Below are positions 16,192 through 23,774 of a stretch of DNA of 35,707 nt, piece by piece. The stretch is from contig JAIQFL010000087.1 of NCBI GenBank assembly GCA_020073365.1, positions 1 through 35,707 on the forward strand, in the 5' to 3' direction. Under the pieces are notes generated by a model that saw nothing but the letters and a program-made list of their open reading frames with translations, did not search any database and was not told the DNA's origin. Numbering within the stretch: position 1 is the stretch's first letter; each line of letters begins with the position of its first letter. Origin of the DNA: Terriglobia bacterium. GTDB taxonomy: Bacteria; Acidobacteriota; Terriglobia; Bryobacterales; Bryobacteraceae. The position numbers were made by a program, and so were the translations under genes.

Positions 16192-17055
16192 ATGCCATAC
16201 GTTACTGTCGGTAAGGAAAACTCCGGCAAGATCGATCTCTACTATGAGGACCACGGCTCGGGTAAGCCGGTTGTCCTGATCCACGGATATCCGCTGAGCG
16301 GTGCTTCCTGGGAGAAGCAGATCGGAGTGCTTCTGGCTGCGGGTCACCGTGTCATCACCTATGACCGCAGAGGATTCGGCAGGTCCAGCCAGCCAACCAC
16401 CGGCTACAACTACGACACCTTCGCCGAGGACCTGCACAAGCTCGTCACGAAGCTCGAATTACGGGACTTCGCGCTGGCCGGTTTCTCCATGGGGGGCGGC
16501 GAAGTGGCGCGCTATTTAGGGAAGTACGGATCGAAGGGCGTGAGCAAGGCTGTATTCATCTCGTCGGTCCCGCCTTTCCTGCTGAAGACGCCGGACAACC
16601 CAGAGGGCGTGGACGGCAGTGTTTTCGAGGGGATACAGAAAGCCGTCGCCCAAGACCGTTACGCGTTCTTCACCGAGTTTTTTAAGAATTTCTACAACAC
16701 GGATCTCCTGCTGGGCACGCGGGTCACCGAGCAGGCCGTCCAGTCTAGCTGGAACATCGCGGCCGGCGCCTCAGCTACGGCCAGTCTTGCCTGCGTCCCG
16801 ACATGGCATGAGGACTTCCGCAAGGACCTGACCCGTGTTGACGTGCCCACGCTGGTCATTCACGGCGATGCGGACCGGATTGTACCGATCGGTGCCTCGG
16901 GAGACCGAACGGCGAAACTGATCCAGGGGGCCCGCTTATTGGTGGTGAAGGATGGGCCGCACTGCATCACCTGGACCCATGCGGACGAAGTGAACGGTGA
17001 GCTGGTCAACTTCCTTGGGGGAGGAATCGGGAAGCACTTAACCTCGGCGCCTTAG
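16192..17055 (+). CDS. Alpha/beta hydrolase, non-heme chloroperoxidase-like
   Basis: 287 residues from ATG 16192, which has a strong GGAGG 7 nt upstream; the frame is open to 16156 but that start is less likely. The alpha/beta hydrolase hallmarks are complete: oxyanion region VVLIHGYPLSGASW, DRRGFGRSS, nucleophile elbow GFSMGGGE (Ser about 99), acid in HGDADRIVP (Asp 228) and His 257 in GPHCITWTH. The GGGE after the nucleophile and the general layout are those of bacterial non-heme haloperoxidase/esterase proteins. The physiological reaction is probably ester hydrolysis; the substrate cannot be told. No signal peptide. Confidence 0.88.
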   Translation: MPYVTVGKENSGKIDLYYEDHGSGKPVVLIHGYPLSGASWEKQIGVLLAAGHRVITYDRRGFGRSSQPTTGYNYDTFAEDLHKLVTKLELRDFALAGFSMGGGEVARYLGKYGSKGVSKAVFISSVPPFLLKTPDNPEGVDGSVFEGIQKAVAQDRYAFFTEFFKNFYNTDLLLGTRVTEQAVQSSWNIAAGASATASLACVPTWHEDFRKDLTRVDVPTLVIHGDADRIVPIGASGDRTAKLIQGARLLVVKDGPHCITWTHADEVNGELVNFLGGGIGKHLTSAP

Positions 17056-17087
17056 GAGGCTCTTTGCGCTTTCAGCGCAGGGTGTCC

Positions 17088-17692
17088 GCTCCGGTTCGTC
17101 AGAAACGACCCGCGGCTCCCGTCTATGTAGCCTATGCGTTCCGATGGCGTACTACGCACCGAAAGACCTGGTGGTCCGCTCGTCGGCCGACCCGGGGACC
17201 CTGGTGCCGGCCCTCCGCCGAATCATCGCAAAGGCGGACCCGGACCAGCCCATTTCACAAATACGGACACTGGCGGAGATTGTGGAAGCCGACACCGCAT
17301 CGCGCGCGGTCCAAGTGCGCTTGCTCGGCGCGTTTGCCGCGATGGCGTTTCTGTTGGCTGGTATCGGGCTTCACGGGCTGCTCTCGTTTACGGTGTCGAG
17401 CCGGTCGCAGGAGTTTGGCGTGCGGATCGCGCTCGGCGCCGAGCGGAGCGATATTCTCGGGATGGTATTGCGGGACGGCGTCCGGTTGGCGATTGCCGGT
17501 GTGGTCCCAGGGGTAGCGGCGTACACCGCGGGAAGGAGCATGTCGGCGCTGCGGGTGGGAGTCGAGCCCGGGGATGCCCCGACTTTTCTCAGCGTGGTCG
17601 CGCTGTGTTTCGGGATGACCTTGGCCGGAAGTGTCGTGCCTGCGATGCGAGCCGTTCGGCTGGACCCGACCACGGTGATGCGGGCCGAGTAA
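17088..17692 (+). pseudogene. Remnant of an ADOP-family ABC permease (MacB/FtsX-like C-terminus)
   Basis: The frame from 17144 encodes about 182 residues matching only the C-terminal part of ADOP permeases: DLVVRSSADPGTLVPALRRI, ADPDQPISQIRTLAEIVEAD, then the FtsX-type membrane block GVRIALGAERSDILGMVLRD ending RLDPTTVMRAE. Full ADOP proteins are about 800 residues, so the first ~75% is missing. Just upstream, VRQKRPAAPVYVAYA continues the family in another frame, with a one-base slip near 17140. It starts about 30 bp after the hydrolase stop. It is a deletion relic and is not expected to function. Confidence 0.8.
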
Positions 17693-17713
17693 CACGGGCA
17701 TTCTTGCCTGTGT
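17692..17713. repeat. Short hairpin repeat after the ADOP remnant
   Basis: ACACGGGCA-ttct-TGCCTGTGT is an inverted repeat with 8 of 9 paired positions and one G:T pair. It begins at the last base of the TAA stop. There is no downstream T-tract, so it is either a weak terminator or an interspersed small repeat. Confidence 0.5.
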
Positions 17714-17778
17714 GGGTTGTCTTTGTGCTGAGGCAATCCCTGCCATGGAGCGCTACGCTACGCTGGTAGCGGCACCCT

Positions 17779-18447
17779 GTGAAGAAATGGACGCCGGTCG
17801 ACAAGACGCTGACTCCGGACGGCAAGACCATCTCGCTCCTCGAGCACGACGGGAGCTACATCATTCGCGTGGATGGCGCTGAGCTGATGTCTACCCGCCA
17901 GCACACCTCCGAAGAAAGGCTGGCAGAGCGGGCTTGCGCACGTGTGCGCGGAATGCCGCGCGCCCGCGTTCTAATCGGCGGGCTGGGTTTCGGGTTCACC
18001 TTGAAAGCGGCCCTGTCGGCGGTGGCAGCCGACGCCACCGTGGTGGTGGCCGAGATCCTGGCCGCGGTCATCGCCTGGAACCAAAACCCGTCCTACCCTT
18101 TTGGGACAAACGCCTTGGCCGATCCCCGGGTGATCGTCCGGCAGCAGGATGTCGTGGAAGCGATCGGCGCGTCGAGGGCCGCTTACGACGCCATCGCCCT
18201 GGATGTAGACAACGGGCCGAACGCGCTGAGCACGGACGGCAATTTCCAGCTCTACGATTACAGGGGCCTCCAACTGGCCCGTGCCGCCTTACGGCCCGGG
18301 GGCTGCCTAGCGCTCTGGTCCGCTGCCCCCGACCCGATATTCGAAAAACTCATGGCCGGCGCCGGGTTCAGCGTGGTTGTGGAGCGCTGTCGCGCGCACG
18401 GCAATTCGGGACGCTGGCACACCCTCTTTCTGGGCCTGGCGAAGTAA
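17779..18447 (+). CDS. Spermidine-synthase-like SAM-fold protein
   Basis: 222 residues from GTG 17779. A short N-terminal beta region (SLLEHDGSYIIRVDGAELMS) precedes a Rossmann methyltransferase fold: RVLIGGLGFGFTLKAAL (nucleotide-binding loop), TVVVAEILAAVIAWN (acidic residue after strand 2), YDAIALDVDNGPNALST and ALRPGGCLALWSA. This matches SpeE-like proteins that lack much of the polyamine synthase N-domain. Substrate and reaction are unknown, and polyamine synthesis should not be assumed. The ribosome-binding site is weak. Confidence 0.75.
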   Translation: MKKWTPVDKTLTPDGKTISLLEHDGSYIIRVDGAELMSTRQHTSEERLAERACARVRGMPRARVLIGGLGFGFTLKAALSAVAADATVVVAEILAAVIAWNQNPSYPFGTNALADPRVIVRQQDVVEAIGASRAAYDAIALDVDNGPNALSTDGNFQLYDYRGLQLARAALRPGGCLALWSAAPDPIFEKLMAGAGFSVVVERCRAHGNSGRWHTLFLGLAK

Positions 18448-18648
18448 GCGGGATTATCGTTCCCTGCCGTAAACCGTATTGTGGGATTCGCCGCCGTTCC
18501 AGCGGCCGTAGACGTCGAGTTGGATCTAGCCGAAATCGGCCACCGGCGGCCGCGCCAGAAAGTATATCGGCAATGCCACAGGCCCTTCACGATCCACCGC
18601 AATGGCGCCACGGGTTCCGAGTACGGGCCGCCCTCGGCGCAGAAAGGG

Positions 18649-18654
18649 TACAAT
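18649..18654 (+). promoter_or_regulatory. Possible -10 element for bacterioferritin
   Basis: TACAAT lies 8 nt before the bfr ATG, and no clear -35 sits at the expected spacing. If used, transcription would begin at or near the start codon, giving a leaderless mRNA. The missing -35 keeps confidence low. Confidence 0.3.
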
Positions 18655-18662
18655 CCAGACGT

Positions 18663-19139
18663 ATGCAAGGAAATCCGAAAGTCATTGCCGAACTGAACCG
18701 CGCGCTGAAAGAGGAGTTGACGGCGATTAGCCAGTACTTCCTTCACGCCGAGATGTGTGAGAACTGGAAATACGACAAGCTCGGGGATTTCATTAAGAAG
18801 CAGTCGATCGACGAAATGAAGCACGCCGAGGCGCTGATCGAGCGTATCCTGTTTCTCGATGCGACACCCAACCTGACCGAGCCGATGCAGTTGGACATCG
18901 GCCAGAATGTGAAACAACAGCTTGCCAGCGATCTCCAGCTGGAAATCGGCGCGGTTGCGATGTACAATGCCGCGATCAAGCTGGCGCGGGACGAAGGCGA
19001 TAACGCGTCGCGCGAGCTGTTCGAGAGGCTGCTGAAGGATGAAGAGAGCCACGTCGACTGGCTCGAAGCCCAGATGCACCAGATCGGAGAGCTCGGATAC
19101 GAGCGGTACTTGAGCCAGCAGATTCGGGAAGAGAAGTAG
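18663..19139 (+). CDS. bfr: Bacterioferritin
   Basis: 158 residues, collinear with the classic 158-residue bacterioferritin. Ferroxidase ligands are present at standard positions: Glu18, Glu51 and His54 (SIDEMKHAEALIERILFL), Glu94, Glu127 and His130 (KDEESHVDWLEAQM). Met52, the axial ligand for inter-subunit heme, is also present, as is the C-terminal QIREE. It stores iron in a 24-mer shell and limits Fenton chemistry. The ATG at 18663 is the start, because upstream codons in this frame are non-coding. It is transcribed toward the PilZ gene. Confidence 0.95.
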   Translation: MQGNPKVIAELNRALKEELTAISQYFLHAEMCENWKYDKLGDFIKKQSIDEMKHAEALIERILFLDATPNLTEPMQLDIGQNVKQQLASDLQLEIGAVAMYNAAIKLARDEGDNASRELFERLLKDEESHVDWLEAQMHQIGELGYERYLSQQIREEK

Positions 19140-19190
19140 GAATACCGCCTCCCACCTGGAAGCCGTCATTGGCCGGTCAATTGCCGAAAG

Positions 19191-19622
19191 CTAACGGGCC
19201 TGCGTGCCAATCGTTCTTGTGCCCTTGACCGGAACGTCCAGCAGGTGGTCCGGCTCAAACCGCCGGCGATCCCACGCCCTTCGCGGTTCGAACTCCACTC
19301 CCACGTCGTAACCGATCTCGACGAACCGGCAGTGGCGGACCTTGCCCTGCAGCCGGCAGTTGGCACAGACGATCTCGATATCGGTCCCTTCACGAATGGC
19401 TGCCTCCAGTTGGACGCAGGCGCCCGAGGGTGAGATATCTTCCAGGTTGGCAACCGCCTCGGCTGGCGGGCCCTCCAGGCGATGGATCACGATCCTCACC
19501 AGGTCGGAACACATGTACCGTGGCTCGGAACGCCGCTCGCGCATCTCCACTCCATCATAAACCCGCCAAGATGCGCGTATCTGCGTCAAAACCTCGCCAT
19601 CCCCGTCCGCCACCTCGCCCAT
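19191..19622 (-). CDS. PilZ domain protein (c-di-GMP receptor)
   Basis: 143 residues from ATG 19622, with GGAGG 6 nt upstream. After about 25 residues comes a PilZ domain with both cyclic-di-GMP motifs: RRSEPR (RxxxR) and DISPSG (D/NxSxxG), then YDVGVEFE. It should therefore be able to bind the nucleotide. No other domain is visible, so it probably acts as a single-domain adaptor. Two cysteines (CANC) sit in the middle of the barrel. It is convergent with bfr and divergent from the sigma factor gene. A link to the Tad pilus is plausible but unsupported. Confidence 0.87.
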   Translation of the reverse strand: MGEVADGDGEVLTQIRASWRVYDGVEMRERRSEPRYMCSDLVRIVIHRLEGPPAEAVANLEDISPSGACVQLEAAIREGTDIEIVCANCRLQGKVRHCRFVEIGYDVGVEFEPRRAWDRRRFEPDHLLDVPVKGTRTIGTQAR

Positions 19623-19858
19623 GAATCGCCTCCAGCAAGCGTATCCGCCGCATCAGTGTCCGCGTGCCCGGCACGATTTCGGGCCGGCCCGCTGCCCTGG
19701 CCCTGGAGGTTGTCGATTCTCACCGTGCAATGGTGGATCCTAGCGCTCCTCAAGGCGAAGATGGACTTCCTGGAGCCATGAGCCGGCCCGCCGCGCAGGC
19801 GACCACCCAGGCCGCCGTCCGGCCCCGATTTCCCGTATCATGTCCTCAAGGCTGCGCG

Positions 19859-20452
19859 ATGGAACCGCCCACCTCCACATTCACGCTGCTGGAAAAAGCC
19901 AAGGCCGGCGATGAGGAGGCCCTCTCGCAGGCGTTCGAAGAGCATCGTCGCCGTCTGGCCGTACTGATCCATTTCAAACTGAGCCCTCGCGCGCGGGAGT
20001 TATCCGAAGTAGAGGATCTGGTACAGGAGACGTACCTGCGGGCCTTCCGCGACCTCCACGCCTTCACCTACCAGACCCCCGGCAGCTTCCTGCGATGGCT
20101 CTCCTCCATTGCCGACCACGTGATTATCGACCGCGTGCGTTACCAGAACCGCGACCGCCGCGCGGCGGAAGAGGTGCCGTTCCGCTCGCCCAGCAACCCG
20201 GCGGGTCCGGAACCCGCCGACACGAAAACGCCCAGCCGGCTGTTCGCGCAGCAGGAGGCCGTGGAACGCCTGCTCAGCCGTTTGAATGCGTTACCCGAAG
20301 ACTATCGGCAGGCCATCCTCATGGCCAAAATCGAAGGCCTGTCGACCGGGGAGATGGCCGAGCGCCTGGGCAAATCCCGAGAGGCGGTGTCGCTGCTGGT
20401 ATATCGCGCCGTCAAGCGCTTCCGCAGCCTCGGCGAGTCCGCGGAGCCGTGA
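19859..20452 (+). CDS. ECF-type RNA polymerase sigma factor
   Basis: 197 residues from ATG 19859. Region 2 spans about 10-95 (AREYxxx-type VEDLVQETYLRAFRDLHAFT, SFLRWLSSIADHVIIDRVRY). A proline-rich linker (SPSNPAGPEPADTKTPS) follows, then region 4 with a helix-turn-helix (LPEDYRQAILMAKIEGLSTG, EMAERLGKSREAVSLLVYRA). No anti-sigma factor gene is adjacent. Instead its TGA overlaps the ATG of a Ser/Thr kinase gene by one base. This fits sigma factors proposed to be controlled by a partner kinase rather than by a membrane anti-sigma. Confidence 0.9.
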   Translation: MEPPTSTFTLLEKAKAGDEEALSQAFEEHRRRLAVLIHFKLSPRARELSEVEDLVQETYLRAFRDLHAFTYQTPGSFLRWLSSIADHVIIDRVRYQNRDRRAAEEVPFRSPSNPAGPEPADTKTPSRLFAQQEAVERLLSRLNALPEDYRQAILMAKIEGLSTGEMAERLGKSREAVSLLVYRAVKRFRSLGESAEP

Positions 20453-22737
20453 TGGACGAGGATCGCGAAAAGCAGCTTGCCGAGGCCTTTGCCGACCTGC
20501 TGGACCGCCGCGCTGACGCGTCCACCGGCACCCTGTTCCCGGAGCTCCGCGCGGAACTGGATGCGCTGTCGGAGATCGACCGCGCGCTGGCCCCTGTCGC
20601 CCCTCCGCCCGAACGGCTGTCGGGGCATAAGATCGTCGCCGAGATCGGCAGCGGCGGAATGGGCCGCGTTCTGCTCGCCATGGATGAGGCACTGGGCCGC
20701 AAGGTGGCCATCAAGACCCTGGCTACGCGCTATGGGGACGACCCCATTCTGCGCTCCCGTTTCATGGCCGAGGCGCGCGCCATGGCTCGCGTGAACCACC
20801 CCAACGTGGCGCGGATCTACAACCTGGGCCCACCGGAAGAGCCGCCGCACTTCGTCATGGAGTATCTGGAAGGCGCGCCGCTCACCAGGGCAGCAGCCCG
20901 GCTGACGTTCGAACAGAAGGCGGAGCTGATGCGCAAAGTAGTGCTGGCCGCCGGATTTCTGCATGATCGGGGCATCATCCACCGCGACCTGAAACCGGCC
21001 AACATCCTGGCGGGCCCCGACCTCGAGCCGAAGCTACTCGATTTCGGACTGGCGTTGGACCTGGGCGAGCGCGAGCGGCTCTCGCAGATCGGCGAGATCG
21101 CGGGCACGCCCGAGTACCTCTCACCGGAACAGGCCCGCGGCGCCGGGACGCTGGATGCGCGCAGCGACATCTTTTCGCTCGGGGCGGTGCTCTACGAACT
21201 GCTGACCGGCGTGCCGCCTTTCCGGGGTGAAACCGTTGTGGATCTGTTGCGCCGGATCTGCGAGGAAGACCCGGCCCTGCCCCGGCGGTCGAATCCCCAG
21301 ATCCCCAAGGACCTCCAGAACATCTGCCTCAAGGCGTTGGAGAAGGATCCCGCAAATCGCTACGGTTCGGCCCGCGAGATGGCCGATGACCTCCGCCGCT
21401 TCCTGGCCAGCGAATCCGTACTGGCCGCGCCGGCGGCCTATGCGCGATTGATCACGGGCAAGGTGGCTCAGCATCTCGAGGACCTGGAAAGCTGGAGGCG
21501 TGACCAGATCGTTTCCGACGCCGAGTATGACGGCATTCGCAAGCGTTATGACCGCCTGCTCGAACGCGACGACGCCTGGATCATGGAGGCGCGCCGTCTG
21601 ACCCTGCCGCAGGTGAGCCTGTACCTGGGCGCATGGATTCTGGCCGTGGGGGCCGCGCTGCTGACATTCTTCCCCTACTCGGCCTTGGCCGGAGCGCCCG
21701 CCGTCCTGATAAGCTGGGCCGCCGCCGTGCCCATGGGATATATCGGCATCCGCGACTGGAAACGTCGGTATTACCGCGTGGCTATCGCCTATATGCTGGC
21801 ATTCTGCCTGGTGGTGCCGGTCGCCATGCTGGTGACGCTGGAAGAGGCGCGACTCTTCACAGCCCTAACCCAGGGCAAGGCCAGCCTGGAACTGTTCAAC
21901 CTGTTGGAGCTCGCCAAACAGGCCACCAATGCCCAACTCTGGTGGGCCATCCTGGCGGGACTGCCCGTCAGTTGGTGGCTGCGACGCTTCACGCGCGCGC
22001 CGGTGTTCTCCCTGATGTTCGCCTCCATGACCGCTTTGTTATGCCTGGCCACGCTGCTGCGCATGGGACTGCTCGACTGGCTCGACCACGATCCCGGCCG
22101 CTTCTATCTCGACCTGATCCCCTGCGCGCTGCTGTTCATGGCCGCCGGCTTCACCTTCGAGCGACTGCGCATGCCGGACGACTCCCGCTACTTCTACCCG
22201 TTCGCCGTGGCCTTCACCTTCGCGGCGCTGAGCGGCGTGGCGACCTTTCACAAGCCGTGGGCCCAATGGCTGGATTGGGCGGCGCCCTGGACCCGCGGGC
22301 AGGTGGAGTACCTGTTCATCCTGAATGCCGCCATCTACGTGGTGCTGGACCGCCTCTGCGATCGCTTCTCCTCATCCCAGGTCCGCATGGTGGGCAAATC
22401 GTTTCGCTTCGTCGTGCCCGGACACGTCATGACGTCTCTTCTGCTGCTGGGGATCGCCGCCAGGTCGCCCAGGGAAACACACGTGTTCGAATGGCTGCTG
22501 CCCATCACGGCCTGCCTGTTTGTGTTCGCCAGCATCCCGCGCCAGATGAAGAATTTCTTCGCCTCGGGACTGGTATTCTTCGCCATCGGGGTTTTCCGGC
22601 TGCAGCAGGACGTCTTCCGGGACCGGGCCGGCTGGCCGATTTTCCTGTTGGCATCGGGCCTGGCGCTGATGGTGGCGGCGGCCCACTACGCCCCGCTGAA
22701 GGTGGCGCTGAGCCGGATTCTGAAATTCCGCCAGTAG
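20452..22737 (+). CDS. Ser/Thr protein kinase with polytopic membrane domain
   Basis: 761 residues; the ATG shares its A with the sigma-factor stop. A Hanks-type kinase domain spans about 58-325: glycine loop GSGGMG (66-71), Lys88 in VAIK, HRDLKPAN with Asp179, DFG at 197-199, then GTPEYLSPEQARGA. All catalytic residues are present. A linker (LEDLESWRRDQIVSDAEYDG) leads to about eleven membrane helices from residue 385 to the end. There is no PASTA, TPR or propeller sensor domain, so the membrane block itself may be the sensor. The arrangement suggests it phosphorylates the sigma factor or a partner. Confidence 0.92.
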   Translation: MDEDREKQLAEAFADLLDRRADASTGTLFPELRAELDALSEIDRALAPVAPPPERLSGHKIVAEIGSGGMGRVLLAMDEALGRKVAIKTLATRYGDDPILRSRFMAEARAMARVNHPNVARIYNLGPPEEPPHFVMEYLEGAPLTRAAARLTFEQKAELMRKVVLAAGFLHDRGIIHRDLKPANILAGPDLEPKLLDFGLALDLGERERLSQIGEIAGTPEYLSPEQARGAGTLDARSDIFSLGAVLYELLTGVPPFRGETVVDLLRRICEEDPALPRRSNPQIPKDLQNICLKALEKDPANRYGSAREMADDLRRFLASESVLAAPAAYARLITGKVAQHLEDLESWRRDQIVSDAEYDGIRKRYDRLLERDDAWIMEARRLTLPQVSLYLGAWILAVGAALLTFFPYSALAGAPAVLISWAAAVPMGYIGIRDWKRRYYRVAIAYMLAFCLVVPVAMLVTLEEARLFTALTQGKASLELFNLLELAKQATNAQLWWAILAGLPVSWWLRRFTRAPVFSLMFASMTALLCLATLLRMGLLDWLDHDPGRFYLDLIPCALLFMAAGFTFERLRMPDDSRYFYPFAVAFTFAALSGVATFHKPWAQWLDWAAPWTRGQVEYLFILNAAIYVVLDRLCDRFSSSQVRMVGKSFRFVVPGHVMTSLLLLGIAARSPRETHVFEWLLPITACLFVFASIPRQMKNFFASGLVFFAIGVFRLQQDVFRDRAGWPIFLLASGLALMVAAAHYAPLKVALSRILKFRQ

Positions 22738-22787
22738 TGGTGCAAGATTCGCCTCGGAGTATCGCTGTTCTTATGTGGAGGCGAAAT

Positions 22788-23318
22788 ATGAAATTCGCGA
22801 CGTTGATTTTGGCCCTGGGCGGTGTCGTGGTCACGACCGGTTGCTCTTCCCTGATCTCGTTGAACCCGTTCGTGACCGATCAGGAGGCTATCACGGACGC
22901 CGCTCTGCCGGGCGTCTGGAACACTGACGATAAGGACGGAATGTTTGCCATCCGGCAGGCCGGATCGACCTACACCATCGTCTACAGCGAGGGCTCCTCG
23001 GCGCCGATGAAGTTCGAGGCCCGGCTGTTCCTGGCGGGAGACGCGAAGTTACTGGACCTGGTATCGACCAACGAAGACCCATTTCAGGTTCCGGCTCATC
23101 TGTTAGTGAGAGTGTGGCCCGAGGGATCGACTCTCCGGTGGGCCTTCTTGGACTCCGACTGGTTCAAACAGCAGGCGGCAGAGCACCTCTCGAACCACGC
23201 CGCTGGCGACCGGACACTGCTAACCGCGCCGCCCGTTGCCGTCCGCAGTTTCGTGATGAAGTATGGCGCCGGCGAGAAAGCGTATGACAAGCAGCAGACA
23301 CTCACGAAGGCGCAGTAG
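22788..23318 (+). CDS. Putative lipoprotein of unknown function
   Basis: 176 residues from ATG 22788; GGAGG lies upstream. The signal peptide ends in a lipobox (ALGGVVVTTGC, Cys19). The mature part (GVWNTDDKDGMFAIRQAGST onward) reads as a small beta-rich domain; no family recognised. It follows the kinase by 50 bp on the same strand and could be part of the same signalling cluster, for example as an envelope target or sensor. No functional motif is visible. Confidence 0.8.
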   Translation: MKFATLILALGGVVVTTGCSSLISLNPFVTDQEAITDAALPGVWNTDDKDGMFAIRQAGSTYTIVYSEGSSAPMKFEARLFLAGDAKLLDLVSTNEDPFQVPAHLLVRVWPEGSTLRWAFLDSDWFKQQAAEHLSNHAAGDRTLLTAPPVAVRSFVMKYGAGEKAYDKQQTLTKAQ

Positions 23319-23577
23319 GCAGTAGCCTGGCCGACACCGGAATACTGCATCAGCCCCTGGAGCAGTTGCAGCACTGCATACACTGGCAGAAAGACGTTGC
23401 ATGTCCAATTGACCAGTCCGGTTGGCTAATCCAGACAGGATCCGGATTGTTCGATGGGGCCTGAGCGGCGAACCTCTCGATCCCGCGCAGGATATTTCCA
23501 CCCAGGCAGGCACAGTCCGGCGGCGATGGAGCGCGCCCGCGGTGCAAAGGGTCGGCATGGATGTCGGCACAGTGACG
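23319..23577. other. Intergenic stretch without a convincing gene
   Basis: About 260 bp between the lipoprotein gene and the tRNA terminator. The minus strand holds a 65-codon ORF from TTG 23547 to 23350 ending in a cysteine cluster (FCQCMQCCNCSRG), with no ribosome-binding site. Its third-position GC looks lower than in surrounding genes. I see no promoter, repeat or RNA gene here. Confidence 0.4.
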
Positions 23578-23610
23578 AAAAAGCGGCTGGGGTGCCTTCC
23601 GCCCCAGCCG
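23578..23610 (-). terminator. Rho-independent terminator of tRNA-Pro
   Basis: On the minus strand CGGCTGGGG-cggaaggca-CCCCAGCCG forms a perfect 9-bp stem (plus 23584-23610) followed by CTTTTT. It lies 31 nt downstream of the tRNA 3' end. The plus strand has no T-tract after the stem, so the polarity is minus. Confidence 0.82.
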
Positions 23611-23641
23611 CCGTATCTATTAATGATTTCAGTGATTTAAT

Positions 23642-23719
23642 TGGTCGGGGCGAGTGGATTCGAACCACCGACCTCCTGGTCCCGAACCAGGCGCTCTAGC
23701 CAGGCTGAGCCACGCCCCG
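23642..23719 (-). tRNA. tRNA-Pro (anticodon CGG)
   Basis: A 78-nt cloverleaf: acceptor arms CGGGGCG and CGCCCCG pair over 7 bp, D-stem GCTC/GAGC, anticodon stem CCTGG/CCAGG with loop TTCGGGA giving anticodon CGG, and T-arm GGTGG-TTCGAAT-CCACT. The discriminator is A and CCA is encoded. It reads proline codon CCG, which is common in this GC-rich genome. It has its own promoter and terminator on the minus strand, divergent from selA. Confidence 0.96.
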
Positions 23720-23727
23720 ATACCTTC

Positions 23728-23756
23728 AGTGTACCTGTTGCGCCCCGCCAAGACAA
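23728..23756 (-). promoter_or_regulatory. Promoter of tRNA-Pro
   Basis: On the minus strand TTGTCT (plus 23751-23756) and TACACT (plus 23728-23733) are separated by exactly 17 nt. Each matches four of six consensus bases of a housekeeping sigma-70 promoter. The predicted transcription start is within a few bases of the tRNA 5' end. Confidence 0.55.
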
Positions 23757-23774
23757 GCGCGTACCATCGAATTC

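Noticed and set aside
18470..18662. Minus-strand peptide IQLDVYGRWNGGESHNTVYG in the gap before bfr
   Set aside because: It looks protein-like, but an in-frame stop lies just before it and no start or longer frame exists. Possibly a gene relic, but too short to assign.
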